Shown here: positions 27,615-37,722 of the stretch, piece by piece
Position numbering within the stretch: the stretch's first letter is position 1
Layout of the letters: the number at the start of each line of letters is the position of its first letter
Assembly: GCF_014202425.1 (NCBI RefSeq)
Contig: NZ_JACHGT010000005.1
Coordinates: 1-64,000, forward strand
DNA length: 64,000 bases
Reading direction: 5' to 3'
DNA from: Phytomonospora endophytica
Lineage (GTDB): Bacteria; Actinomycetota; Actinomycetes; Mycobacteriales; Micromonosporaceae
Notes under the pieces: model-generated
Database searches by the model: none
What the model was told of the DNA's origin: nothing
Seen by the model: only the letters and a program-made list of their open reading frames with translations
Made by a program: the position numbers and the translations under genes

Positions 27615-27897
27615 TCGGCGGTTCGGCGGCGGTGCGTCCTCATTCAGGGCGCGCCGCCGCACCCGGGCCGTCCGCCCCCGGCCACCGAAGCGAACAGCAC
27701 GCCAGGACCGCAGCGCACCGCCGCACCGTCGGTGACCCCTGTCACTCCACGCCGTCACCCTGGGTGTCCTCCCGCCCCCTGAACGGCCCTTCAGCGTCCC
27801 AGGTCGCATGAGGAAATCCGCCCCCCGCGACGGTGAATCCCCAGGTGCCCGCGCACAATCCCGCCCACCGCGACGACATCCCAGCATCCGGAACAAG
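27615..27897. other. non-coding gap before the ilvB promoter
   Basis: No convincing reading frame was found between peptide B and the ilvB promoter. It contains GC-rich imperfect inverted repeats around 27626-27655 that could end the peptide transcript. It also contains a 15-mer (CGAACAGCACGCCAG, 27691-27705) that recurs at 30507-30521 just upstream of ilvC. Confidence 0.5.
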
Positions 27898-27927
27898 TTG
27901 ACTCGGGCGTTGAGATGCGGCAGTCTT
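27898..27927 (+). promoter_or_regulatory. putative ilvBNC promoter
   Basis: TTGACT at 27898-27903 resembles a -35 box. An 18-bp spacer leads to AGTCTT (27922-27927), a weak -10. Transcription would begin at or within a few bases of the leader-peptide GTG (27933), implying leaderless translation of the leader. This is a sequence-based guess. Confidence 0.5.
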
Positions 27928-27932
27928 ACGGC

Positions 27933-27986
27933 GTGCATTCGAGCCACCCGGTGAGCGCCAACGCGCAGCACCTCGTACTTATCTAG
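27933..27986 (+). CDS. ilvB leader peptide (attenuator peptide)
   Basis: A 17-codon reading frame, GTG to TAG, encodes [17 protein letters not shown]. The last four codons are Leu-Val-Leu-Ile (CTC GTA CTT ATC), all branched-chain amino acids and including rare-type CTT and GTA codons for this genome. The stop codon is the first part of a strong hairpin, and a U-rich terminator follows before ilvB. This is the classical layout of ribosome-mediated attenuation: shortage of Leu/Val/Ile-tRNA stalls the ribosome at the codon run and changes downstream folding. Confidence 0.85.
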   Translation: MHSSHPVSANAQHLVLI

Positions 27987-28052
27987 CGCACCGCCGCAGT
28001 CCGACTGCGACGGTGCGCCCGCCCCCGTGCGTCTTGCACGCGGGCGTTTTTT
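27986..28052 (+). terminator. ilvB attenuator: leader hairpin plus U-tract terminator
   Basis: Hairpin one (27986-28018) pairs GCGCACCG with CGGTGCGC and, inside it, CGCAGT with ACTGCG, loop CCG, one mismatch. The terminator hairpin (about 28017-28046) pairs CGTGC/GCACG and CCCG/CGGG arms with a small bulge and is followed by six Ts (28047-28052). The right arm of hairpin one and the left arm of the terminator overlap, so the two are mutually exclusive at the edge. That is the feature needed for switching. Confidence 0.8.
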
Positions 28053-28126
28053 GTTGCCAAAAGAGCCCAAAACGCCGCAAGACCACCAAGAAGCCCGACC
28101 GACAACGACAAGACCGAGCGAACCGG

Positions 28127-29986
28127 ATGAAGGTCATGACAGATCCCGTCAAGCATCCAGTCCCACAACCGCCGCCTGCGTCGCCGCTCGCCCTCGCGGG
28201 CCGCGCCGTCCCCGCGCAGCGCCAGGCGGGCGTCCAGGTAACCGGCGCGCAATCGCTCATCAAGTCCCTTGAGGCCCTCGACGTCGAGGTGGTCTTCGGC
28301 ATTCCCGGCGGCACGATCCTTCCCGCCTACGACCCGATGATGGACTCCACCCAGGTCCGCCACATCCTGGTCCGGCACGAGCAGGGCGGCGGCCACGCCG
28401 CCACCGGTTACGCCCAGGCCACCGGCAAGGTCGGCGTCTGCATGGCGACCTCCGGTCCCGGCGCGACGAACCTCGTCACCCCCATCGCCGACGCCTACAT
28501 GGACTCCGTGCCCCTGGTCGCCATCACCGGTCAGGTCACCCGCAACCTCATCGGCACCGACGGGTTCCAGGAGGCCGACATCGTCGGCATCACGATGCCC
28601 ATCACCAAGCACAGCTACCTGGTCACCGACCCCGAGGACATCCCCCGGGTGCTCGCCGAGGCCTTCCACCTCGCCTCCACCGGCCGCCCCGGCCCCGTCC
28701 TGGTCGACATCCCCAAGGACGTCCTCCAGGCCGAGACCGTCTTCAGCTGGCCGCCGCGCAAGGAGCTGCCCGGCTACAAGCCGACCCTCCACCCGCACGG
28801 CAAGCAGGTCCGCCAGGCCGCCGAACTCCTCGCCGCGGCCGACCGCCCGGTCCTCTACGTCGGCGGCGGCGTCCTCAAGGCCGGTGCCACCGGCGAACTC
28901 CACGAACTGGCCGAGAAGTCCGGCGCACCGGTCGTGACGACCCTGATGGCCCGCGGCGCCTTCCCCGACTCGCACCCGCAGCACCTGGGCATGCCCGGCA
29001 TGCACGGCACGGTCTCGGCGGTCTACGCCCTCCAGCGCTCCGACCTGATCGTGGCCCTCGGCGCCCGCTTCGACGACCGCGTCACCGGAAAACTCGACTC
29101 CTTCGCGCCCGACGCCAAGGTCGTGCACGTCGACATCGACCCCGCCGAGATCGGCAAGAACCGCCACGCCGACGTGCCGATCGTCGGCGACGCCAAGGCC
29201 GCCATCGGGCAACTCGTCGACTACCTCGCCGAAGGCGCGGCCGGACTCGGCCCCGACGAACCCCGCCTCGCGCAATGGTGGGCCCAGCTCGACGACCTCC
29301 GCCGTCGCTACCCCCTCGGCTACGACAAACCCGCCGACGGGGCACTGGCACCGCAGTACGTCATCCAGCGCATCGGTGAGATCGCCGGACCCGACGCCCT
29401 CTACGCCACCGGCGTCGGACAGCACCAGATGTGGGCCGCCCAGTTCATCTCCTACGAGAACCCGGGCACGTTCCTCAACTCCGGCGGCGCCGGAACCATG
29501 GGCTACGCCGTCCCCGCCGCGATGGGCGCGAAGTTCGGGCGGCCCGACAAGGTCGTGTGGGCCATCGACGGCGACGGCTGCTTCCAGATGACCAACCAGG
29601 AACTCGCCACCTGCGCCATCGAGGGCATCCCGGTCAAGATCGCCGTCATCAACAACGGCAACCTGGGCATGGTCCGTCAATGGCAGACCCTGTTCTACGA
29701 CAAGCGCTACTCGAACACCAACCTCGGCACCCACGGCGTCGGGCGCATCCCCGACTTCGTGAAACTCGCCGAGGCCCTGGGCTGCGTCGGCCTGCGCTGC
29801 GAGACCTACGAGGACGTCGACGACGTCATCAACAAGGCCATGGAGATCAACGACCGGCCCGTCGTCATCGACTTCATCGTCGGCGCCGACGCCCAGGTCT
29901 GGCCCATGGTCGCCGCCGGAACCGGCAACGACGAGATCATGTTCGCCCGGGACGTGCGCCCGATCTTCGACGAGGATGAGTGCTGA
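28127..29986 (+). CDS. ilvB: acetolactate synthase, catalytic subunit
   Basis: Acetohydroxyacid synthase large subunit, which condenses pyruvate with pyruvate or 2-ketobutyrate using ThDP, FAD and Mg. The catalytic Glu lies in [15 protein letters not shown]. ThDP binding is shown by [15 protein letters not shown] followed by [10 protein letters not shown], and [13 protein letters not shown] is conserved. The 619-aa length includes a Pro/Ala-rich N-terminal extension of about 45 residues, as in mycobacterial IlvB. ATG 28127 is used; ATG 28136 is equally possible. It lies 75 bp after the attenuator U-tract and 3 nt before ilvN, so attenuation should control the whole ilvBNC unit. Confidence 0.97.
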   Translation: MKVMTDPVKHPVPQPPPASPLALAGRAVPAQRQAGVQVTGAQSLIKSLEALDVEVVFGIPGGTILPAYDPMMDSTQVRHILVRHEQGGGHAATGYAQATGKVGVCMATSGPGATNLVTPIADAYMDSVPLVAITGQVTRNLIGTDGFQEADIVGITMPITKHSYLVTDPEDIPRVLAEAFHLASTGRPGPVLVDIPKDVLQAETVFSWPPRKELPGYKPTLHPHGKQVRQAAELLAAADRPVLYVGGGVLKAGATGELHELAEKSGAPVVTTLMARGAFPDSHPQHLGMPGMHGTVSAVYALQRSDLIVALGARFDDRVTGKLDSFAPDAKVVHVDIDPAEIGKNRHADVPIVGDAKAAIGQLVDYLAEGAAGLGPDEPRLAQWWAQLDDLRRRYPLGYDKPADGALAPQYVIQRIGEIAGPDALYATGVGQHQMWAAQFISYENPGTFLNSGGAGTMGYAVPAAMGAKFGRPDKVVWAIDGDGCFQMTNQELATCAIEGIPVKIAVINNGNLGMVRQWQTLFYDKRYSNTNLGTHGVGRIPDFVKLAEALGCVGLRCETYEDVDDVINKAMEINDRPVVIDFIVGADAQVWPMVAAGTGNDEIMFARDVRPIFDEDEC

Positions 29987-29989
29987 CCG

Positions 29990-31575
<1,586 letters not shown>

Positions 31576-31612
31576 CCGGTCCGGGCGCGATCCGCCCGGC
31601 CTGACCACCGAC

Positions 31613-31656
31613 GCGACGTCGAGCGCCGGCCCTCACCGGGCCGCGCTCGGGGTCGC
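31613..31656. terminator. bidirectional hairpin between ilvC and the convergent small gene
   Basis: The arms GCGAC, GAGCGC and GGCCC pair in order with GGGCC, GCGCTC and GTCGC, with single-base interruptions and a TCACC loop. The sequence then continues GTTTCT on the + strand. It lies 38 bp after ilvC and 12 bp past the stop of the opposing small gene. Confidence 0.6.
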
Positions 31657-31667
31657 GTTTCTCGTGC

Positions 31668-31850
31668 TCAGGGGCGGTAGGGCAGCACGCGGCCGAAGGA
31701 CGACAGTTCGGTGGCGCAGGAGTCGCACACGAGCAGGTAGGCGCCGTTCTCGCGAAGGATCCTGTGGGTGGCGCGGGGGCGTGGCCGGGTCCCGAAGTGC
31801 GGCTGGTCGCAGCCGGGGCCGTTGGCCGCGGCGTCGGTGATGTCGCTCAT
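31668..31850 (-). CDS. small hypothetical protein, CxxC type
   Basis: A 60-aa protein with GCDQPHF near the N-terminus and LVCDSCATEL towards the C-terminus, which could form a small metal or redox centre. Short proteins of this type are common beside unrelated genes in actinobacteria. I cannot assign a function. ATG 31850 is the first start with normal composition; a longer open frame upstream is Arg/Pro-rich and non-coding in character. Confidence 0.55.
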   Translation of the reverse strand: MSDITDAAANGPGCDQPHFGTRPRPRATHRILRENGAYLLVCDSCATELSSFGRVLPYRP

Positions 31851-31986
31851 GGGCCGACGGTAGCGAGCGCCCGCCGCCCGGCGAGCCGTTGCCCGGTTGC
31901 CGCTTCCCACGCGCGCGTTCGGGCACGGTCGTCTCGGGCCGCCGCCTTCGCCGGCGTGGCGGCGGCCCGTGTGCCGGCCGGACGCG

Positions 31987-32904
31987 TCAGCCCTCCGCGG
32001 GTTTGAGCTGGTCGGAGTCGAGGGAGCCGAGAACGTCGCGGACGCCTTCCTTGATGGCGTTGGTGAGGACGTCGTCGGCGATGCCCTCGGCGATCGCCTG
32101 CCCGACGGCCTTGACCAGTGCCGGTGCGAGGGTCTTGGGCAGTCCGTCGACGCGCTTGCGCAGTTCGGTGAGCTCACCGGCGAGTTTGGCGACGTCGGCG
32201 CGCGCGGCGGCGGCCTCGACCTTGGCGGCGTGCGCCAGTTCGGGACCGAGCCACCAGGCGAAACTGGCGCGGACGGTCTTGTTGGCGGTGAAGTCGCCGC
32301 GCCATTCCCAGTTGGGGATGCCGGTGTCGTCGCCGGGGTCCCATTGCATCATCGTCTTCATGTCGTCTTTGGTGATGGCCACGATGGAGTCTCCTATCAG
32401 GACGGACAGGACGCCGGCGAGGATGTCCCAGTCGGTGACGAACTGGCGGGTGACCGACAGGTGGATGTGCCACATGTGGCTGTCGTCGCGGTCGTGGTCG
32501 CTGCCGCGTCGCTGCAGGTCATAGGCGTAGGGCCGCTCGCCGTCGATGGTGCCGATGAACTCGCGCAGGACCGGCGTCCGGCCGACGTAGAGCCGAGGGT
32601 CGCGCGCCTTGGCGGCGGCGTCGAGGCGCCGGGAGTAGAGGATGATCGTGGAGAAGTCCCCGCCTTGCGCGTTGGGGAAGGTGAGGTCGAGCGCGGCGGC
32701 CTTGTCGGCGGGGCCTCTGCGGTCGGCGGCGAACTGGCGGCTGTAGTCGCCGGGGACATTGGCGTTGCGGGTGTTGTGATATCCCGATTTCGGCGCGAAT
32801 ATCCCACCGAGCTGCGTCTTTGGGTGATGGACGTCGAACTCCGACCACAGTCGCCACATCGCCGCGGTGATGCGGGACGGGTCGGGGTTGGGCTTCGCGG
32901 CCAT
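31987..32904 (-). CDS. putative M15-type peptidase / phage-lysin-like protein
   Basis: The 305-aa protein has a spaced His/Asp/His set resembling M15 D-Ala-D-Ala peptidases: His in KSGYHNTRN (about 43), Asp in AALDLTFPNAQ (about 73) and the final motif SHMWHIHLS (about 142-150), which would bind zinc. After it comes a short hydrophobic stretch, then an Ala-rich coiled coil (VEAAAARADVAKLAGELTELRKRVDGL) and a helical tail. This arrangement resembles actinophage endolysin-like proteins, but no other phage gene is adjacent. AAGGAG precedes ATG 32904. The enzyme assignment is an inference from motif spacing. Confidence 0.55.
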   Translation of the reverse strand: MAAKPNPDPSRITAAMWRLWSEFDVHHPKTQLGGIFAPKSGYHNTRNANVPGDYSRQFAADRRGPADKAAALDLTFPNAQGGDFSTIILYSRRLDAAAKARDPRLYVGRTPVLREFIGTIDGERPYAYDLQRRGSDHDRDDSHMWHIHLSVTRQFVTDWDILAGVLSVLIGDSIVAITKDDMKTMMQWDPGDDTGIPNWEWRGDFTANKTVRASFAWWLGPELAHAAKVEAAAARADVAKLAGELTELRKRVDGLPKTLAPALVKAVGQAIAEGIADDVLTNAIKEGVRDVLGSLDSDQLKPAEG

Positions 32905-33282
32905 GGCGGCTCCTTAGGGAGTGGCGCGCGGTTGTTCGTGAGGCGCGGCCGCGATGTGGGCGGCTCGGCCCTGTGGGGTGGGGGAGCGCGGCCGGCGCGG
33001 GCCGGCGGCGCGGGGCAGCACAATGGACGGTGTGTTTTCACCGTACTGCGCCGTGTAGTGCGGGTATTGCCCGTTTGTGCTGCGCGTGCGGGCGCAGTCG
33101 CGCAGCTGAGAGGGCCGTCGGGGCGTCACGTCAGGGCGCTCCGGACGGGCGACTTCAGCGAACGAGGGACTCCCACGCGGTGTCGGTGCCGCACCCGCAC
33201 ACGCACGGCGAGCACCGGAACCTCTCGGCGGCCGGCTGATCCTGTGGCACGTGGCCGTCGGGCGTCCACGGCCCGGCGACCC
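32905..33282. other. intergenic region, no gene seen
   Basis: This 378-bp gap separates the M15-like gene from the response-regulator stop. Short frames on both strands are of poor composition. A less GC-rich patch at about 33018-33075 may hold the M15-like gene promoter. No tRNA-like cloverleaf was recognised. Confidence 0.5.
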
Positions 33283-33972
33283 TCACCGGTGCGGCCTGAC
33301 CAGCCCCGACTCGTAGGCAAGGACCACGATCTGCACGCGGTCCCGCAGCGCCAGTTTCGTCAGGATCCGCCGCACGTGGCTCTTCACCGTCGCCTCGGCG
33401 ACGCCGAGGCGGTCGCCGATCTCCAGGTTCGACAGGCCGCGCGCGATGAGCAGGACCACCTCGTGTTCGCGCGAGGTCAGGTCCGACAGGCGCCGGTCGG
33501 GCACCGCCGAGGCGGTGAACTGCGGGGCGAAGCGGTCGAGCAGCCGTTTGGTGATCCTCGGCGCGACGATCGCGTCGCCGCTGGCGATGACGCGCACGGC
33601 GCTGAGCAGGTCCTCCGGTGTCCCGTTCTTCAGCAGGAAGCCGCTGGCGCCGGCCCGCAGCGCGGCGAAGGCCTCTTCCTCCTCCTCGAAGGTCGTCAGG
33701 ACCAGGACCTTCGGCGTGGAGCCGTTGAGGACACCGCCGGTCAGGTGCGCGGTGGCCTCGATCCCGTCCATGACGGGCATGCGCACGTCCATGACCACCA
33801 CGTCGGCGTGCACGCCGGACAGCAGTTGCAGCGCGGCGGCGCCGTTGCCCGCCTCGCCGACGACGGTCATGTCGTGCTGTGAGTCCACCACGAGGCGCAG
33901 GCCGGTGCGGACGAGTTCCTGGTCGTCGACGAGGACGACGCGGACGGCTGCGGCGAGTGCTTCGGCGGTCAT
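33283..33972 (-). CDS. NarL/LuxR-type response regulator
   Basis: The 229-aa response regulator has a receiver domain with acidic residues in VVLVDDQELVRTGL, phospho-acceptor Asp in DVVVMDVRMPVMDG (about residue 62), Thr in VLVLTTF and Lys in GFLLKN. The C-terminal LuxR/NarL helix-turn-helix is LTSREHEVVLLIARGLSNLEIGDRLGVAEATVKSHV. The kinase gene stop overlaps its ATG by one base (TGATG), so they are translated together. The divergent FtsX permease is the likely target. Confidence 0.94.
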   Translation of the reverse strand: MTAEALAAAVRVVLVDDQELVRTGLRLVVDSQHDMTVVGEAGNGAAALQLLSGVHADVVVMDVRMPVMDGIEATAHLTGGVLNGSTPKVLVLTTFEEEEEAFAALRAGASGFLLKNGTPEDLLSAVRVIASGDAIVAPRITKRLLDRFAPQFTASAVPDRRLSDLTSREHEVVLLIARGLSNLEIGDRLGVAEATVKSHVRRILTKLALRDRVQIVVLAYESGLVRPHR

Positions 33973-35162
33973 CACGTGCCTTTCGGCTCGGGTGTCGGTT
34001 GGCTGGGGGTCGGGATCAGTGCGGTGACGCGCCAGCCACCGCCGGGCCGGGGACCGGCGGTGAACTCGCCGCCGTAGACGGCGACGCGTTCGCGCATCCC
34101 GGCCAGGCCGTGGCCGCCGTCGTCGGGGACGGCGGGGAGGGGACGGCCGTTGCCGTCGTCGGTGATCTCGACGCCGGTGGCGTCCGAGCCGGCGTGGACG
34201 TCGACGGTGACGTGCGTGCCGGGGCCGGCGTGTTTGAGGGTGTTGGTGAGCGCCTCCTGGACGATGCGGTGAACGGCGAGGGCGACGCCGACGGGCAGCG
34301 CGGCGGTGTCGCCGGTGGTGTGCACGGCCGGGTCGAGGCCGACGGTCTTCGCCCACACGGCGAGTTCGTCGAGGCGGTCGACGTCGAGGGGCCGTCGGCG
34401 TGGGCCGGGTTCCGCGGGTTCGCGCAGGACGGCGAGGAGCTGCTGGAGTTCGGCGAGGGCCCGGCGGCCGGAGTCGCCGGCGGTGAGCAGGGCGCGGCGG
34501 GCCTGGTCGGGGGAGGCGTCGATGGCGTAGGAGGCGCCGTCGACCTGCGCGATCATCCCGGCGAGGGCGTGGGCGATGACGTCGTGCATCTCGCGGGCGA
34601 TGCGTTCGCGTTCGCTCGCGGCGGCGGCCTCGGCGAGGCGCAGTCGTTCGCGCTGGAGGGCGGTGTTGCGTTCTTCGAGGCCCTGGATGTAGAGGCGGTG
34701 CGTGCGGGCGGAGAAGCCGATGGTCCAGGCGGCGGTGGCGACGGCACCGAGGAGCAGGGCCTGCCGCCACCAGTGGGGGCCGGAGAAGGTGGAGACGAGG
34801 AGGGCCGCGAAGAGTCCGCCGGCGCAGGCGAGGAGGGCCTGCCACAGGTGGCGGGTGTACTTGGCCAGGGCGTGGACGGCGACGAGGACGGCGAGGTCGA
34901 ACAGGACGGGCGCGGTGAAGCGCATGTCGGTCTCGGACGTCGACAGGGTGTAGGCGAGGACGACCTGGAGGAGGCCGAGGGCGAAGACGATCCCACCGGT
35001 CCACAGTGGATGGCGGCGCCGGACGAGCAGCGCGGCGGCCATCGCGAGGCCGATCGCGCCGACGACGGGCGAGCGGCCGACCGACATGTCGAAGGCCGTC
35101 GCCGCCAGCACGACCGCGCACACGGCGAGGTCGAAGAGGCGGCTGCGGGTCGAGGTCGGCAT
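33972..35162 (-). CDS. membrane histidine kinase (HisKA_3 type)
   Basis: The 396-aa sensor kinase has about four to five membrane helices in residues 1-150, a coiled linker (GLEERNTALQRERLRLAEAAAASERERIAREMHD) and the HisKA_3 phosphorylation site His in REMHDVIAHALAGMI (about residue 187). The HATPase has TNTLKHAGPG, DDGNGRPLP and GHGLAGMRERV. There is no large extracellular sensor, so it is an intramembrane-sensing type like those that detect cell-envelope stress. It pairs with the overlapping response regulator and is divergent from the permease gene. Confidence 0.93.
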   Translation of the reverse strand: MPTSTRSRLFDLAVCAVVLAATAFDMSVGRSPVVGAIGLAMAAALLVRRRHPLWTGGIVFALGLLQVVLAYTLSTSETDMRFTAPVLFDLAVLVAVHALAKYTRHLWQALLACAGGLFAALLVSTFSGPHWWRQALLLGAVATAAWTIGFSARTHRLYIQGLEERNTALQRERLRLAEAAAASERERIAREMHDVIAHALAGMIAQVDGASYAIDASPDQARRALLTAGDSGRRALAELQQLLAVLREPAEPGPRRRPLDVDRLDELAVWAKTVGLDPAVHTTGDTAALPVGVALAVHRIVQEALTNTLKHAGPGTHVTVDVHAGSDATGVEITDDGNGRPLPAVPDDGGHGLAGMRERVAVYGGEFTAGPRPGGGWRVTALIPTPSQPTPEPKGT

Positions 35163-35210
35163 TGATCGAGGGTATCCGTGGAAAAGGGGCCTGAGGTGCG
35201 TGTTCAGGAT

Positions 35211-35243
35211 GGTCCGCCGCCGGCGGACCTACGCCCTAGGGCG
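35211..35243. promoter_or_regulatory. two adjacent perfect palindromes in the kinase/permease divergent region
   Basis: GGTCCGCCGCCGGCGGACC (35211-35229) is a perfect 9-1-9 inverted repeat. Two bases later CGCCCTAGGGCG (35232-35243) is a perfect 12-bp palindrome. They lie in the 150-bp gap between the histidine kinase and the permease and are candidate response-regulator sites; the first could also act as an RNA hairpin. Confidence 0.45.
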
Positions 35244-35312
35244 CAAGATCGGCCCGAAAGCTCACTCCGCGACCCGAGGCCGGGCCGATCACGCGCCCAT
35301 AGCGTCGGTATC

Positions 35313-37721
35313 GTGCCGAAACTCCCACCCTCATTCCGGCTCGCCTGGGCGCACGCCCTGCGGCAGAGTCTCACCGCGCTCGCCGTGATCATCGGCGTCG
35401 CCTTCATCGCCGCGACCTTCATCGTCACCGACGGCGCGCGCGACGCGATGAACACCCAGACCTCGGGTCAGTACCGGGGCAGTGCCGCCGCCGTCTTCGA
35501 CGAGGAGGGCTTCACCGGCGCCGCACTCGACCGGATCCGCGCCACGCCGGGCGTGGCGGCCGTCGCCGGGGCGGTGTTCGGGCCGGGCGCGATCCGCTCG
35601 ACGGCCTCGCAGTCGGCGAGACTGCCGGAGATCGGCTGGTTGTCGGCGGTGCAGTCCGCGCCTTTCCAGCCTTTCGACGTCGTCTCGGGGCGGCTGCCGG
35701 GGGCCGGTGAGGCCGTCATCGACGCGGCCACCGCCGAGAGCAACGGCTACGTTCTCGGGTCGGCGCTGGCGGCGTCGGCGGGCGACAACCGGCCCACGTC
35801 GACGTACACGCTGGTCGGGACCATCGACACGGAGGGGACGCGCTTCGCCGACCGGCCGATGGTGGGCCTGTCTCCCGACGACGCCCTGGCCGCGTTCGGG
35901 CAGGACTCCTTCGACCGGCTCCTGGTCGCCGCCTCGCCGGGTACGAGCCCCGACACGCTCGTCGCCGCCCTCAAGACCTCGCTGGGCGCCGACGCCGACA
36001 TTCTCACCCACGACGAGATCGTCGACCTCGAACTCCGCGACGCCTACCGCAATCTCGACATCATCCGCGCCGGACTGTTCCTCTTCGCGCTGATCGCCGT
36101 CCTGACCGCCGGGTTCGTCATCGCCAACACCTTCACCATCGTCCTCGCCCAGCGCGGCCGCCAGCTCGCCCTGCTGCGTCTGGTCGGCTCCTCGCGGGCC
36201 CAGATCTTCCGCGGGGTGCTGCTCGAAGCCGGTCTCGTCGGCGGTGGCGCCTCGCTGCTCGGGCTGGCCGCCGGGATCGGCGTGGCCGCCGGGCTCCGCG
36301 CGGTCCTCACCGGCCTCGGCACGAGCTTCGGCGGTGCCTTCGTCATCGAGCCGCGCACCCTCGTCGTCGCGTTCGTCACCGGCGTCCTGGTCACGACCGG
36401 CTCGGCCGCGCTGCCCGCCTGGCGGGGCACACGCGTCCCGCCGATCGCCGCGCTCGCCGAGACCGCCACCGAGGTCGCGCGGCCGATCGGGCGGGCGCGG
36501 ATCGCGTCCGGTGTGCTCCTGCTGGCCGCGGCGGTGGCGAGTCTGGCGCTTCCGGCGTCGATTCCGCAGGTCGCGCTGATCGGGATCCTCGGGTTCTTCG
36601 GGCTCGTCGCGCTCGGCCCGGCCTACATCCCGGCGCTCGCGCGGGTCGTGGGCTGGCCCGTCGCGCGCCTCGGCGGGTGGGCGAGGCTCGCCGTGGTGTA
36701 CTCGGCGCGCAACCGGCGGCGGGTCGCGGCGACGACGACCACGCTGGTGCTGTGCGTGAGTCTGGTGTCGGCGGTGATGATCGGCGCGAAGAGCATCGAG
36801 GCCGGGATCGACGCGGAGATGGCGACGAGTTTCCCGGCCGACTTCACCGTCAACGGTGCGGTCCCGGCGGAGCTGGTCTCCGAGCTGGCGGCCCGGCCGG
36901 AGCTGGGCACCGTTCTCGCGCAGCGCTCCGGGGAGGTCGACGGGACGGTCGTGCAGACCGGCGATCCGGCGATCCTCGACCAGGCGAACCCGCGGCCGAA
37001 GGAGGGTTTCCCGGGTGACCTGCGGGACGGGACGGTCGTGGTGACCGGCGACTTCGGCGGGCACGTCGGCGACACGCTGCGCCTTCGCGGGCACGACTTC
37101 ACCGTCGTGGCGGTCCTCACCGAGCCGGGCGACTTCGCCGTGTTCACCGAGGCCGACGCGCGGCTGCTGCTGCCCGACGCTCCGGTCACCGCGCTCATGA
37201 TCACCGCTTCGGGGTCGCTGGAGGAGGCCTCGGCCGTCGTCCGGGACGCGATCGCGGCCCATCCGGCGCTGAGTCTGATGGACGTCGACGCCTACCGTGA
37301 CGCCCGCACCGCCGGGCTGGACCGGCTGCTGGCCGCGGTGATCGCGCTGCTGGCGCTGGCCGCGCTCATCGCGCTGGTCGGGATCGCCAACACGCTGAGC
37401 CTGTCGGTGGTCGAGCGCGCTCGTGAGCACGGGGTCCTGCGGGCCTTGGGCGTCGGGCGCAGGGGAGTGCGGGGGATGCTCGCCGTCGAGGCGATGCTGG
37501 TGGCCGTGGTCGGCGCGGTGCTCGGACTGGGGCTCGGGCTGTGGGTCGCGTGGGCGGCGGTCGAGGCGCTGAAGGCCGACGGCCCGGTCACCTTGACCGT
37601 GCCCGCCGGGCAGGTCGCGGGGGTGCTCGGCACGGTCGTGCTGGCGGCGCTGGCCGCGTCGGTCCTCCCCGCCCGCCGGGCCGTGCGCGCGCCGATCGTC
37701 GACGCGCTGTCGCGGGAGTGA
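35313..37721 (+). CDS. FtsX-like ABC permease (MacB type), no ATPase partner
   Basis: The 802-aa permease has two FtsX domains. The N-terminal helix (about 12-35, LTALAVIIGVAFIAATFIVTD) is followed by an extracellular MacB-like domain. Helix groups follow at about 250-400, with a repeat from about 450, a second extracellular domain and three final helices ending PARRAVRAPIVDALSRE. Such proteins do mechanotransmission or lipoprotein/peptide handling together with a LolD/MacB-type ATPase. No ATPase gene adjoins it. GTG 35313 is chosen because upstream codons are non-coding in character. It is divergent from a two-component system, a common arrangement for antibiotic-response permeases. Confidence 0.9.
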   Translation: MPKLPPSFRLAWAHALRQSLTALAVIIGVAFIAATFIVTDGARDAMNTQTSGQYRGSAAAVFDEEGFTGAALDRIRATPGVAAVAGAVFGPGAIRSTASQSARLPEIGWLSAVQSAPFQPFDVVSGRLPGAGEAVIDAATAESNGYVLGSALAASAGDNRPTSTYTLVGTIDTEGTRFADRPMVGLSPDDALAAFGQDSFDRLLVAASPGTSPDTLVAALKTSLGADADILTHDEIVDLELRDAYRNLDIIRAGLFLFALIAVLTAGFVIANTFTIVLAQRGRQLALLRLVGSSRAQIFRGVLLEAGLVGGGASLLGLAAGIGVAAGLRAVLTGLGTSFGGAFVIEPRTLVVAFVTGVLVTTGSAALPAWRGTRVPPIAALAETATEVARPIGRARIASGVLLLAAAVASLALPASIPQVALIGILGFFGLVALGPAYIPALARVVGWPVARLGGWARLAVVYSARNRRRVAATTTTLVLCVSLVSAVMIGAKSIEAGIDAEMATSFPADFTVNGAVPAELVSELAARPELGTVLAQRSGEVDGTVVQTGDPAILDQANPRPKEGFPGDLRDGTVVVTGDFGGHVGDTLRLRGHDFTVVAVLTEPGDFAVFTEADARLLLPDAPVTALMITASGSLEEASAVVRDAIAAHPALSLMDVDAYRDARTAGLDRLLAAVIALLALAALIALVGIANTLSLSVVERAREHGVLRALGVGRRGVRGMLAVEAMLVAVVGAVLGLGLGLWVAWAAVEALKADGPVTLTVPAGQVAGVLGTVVLAALAASVLPARRAVRAPIVDALSRE

Positions 37722-37722
37722 G

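Noticed and set aside
32905-33282. Possible small gene or tRNA in the gap before the response regulator
   Set aside because: Frames have poor composition and no ribosome binding site, and no cloverleaf could be traced.
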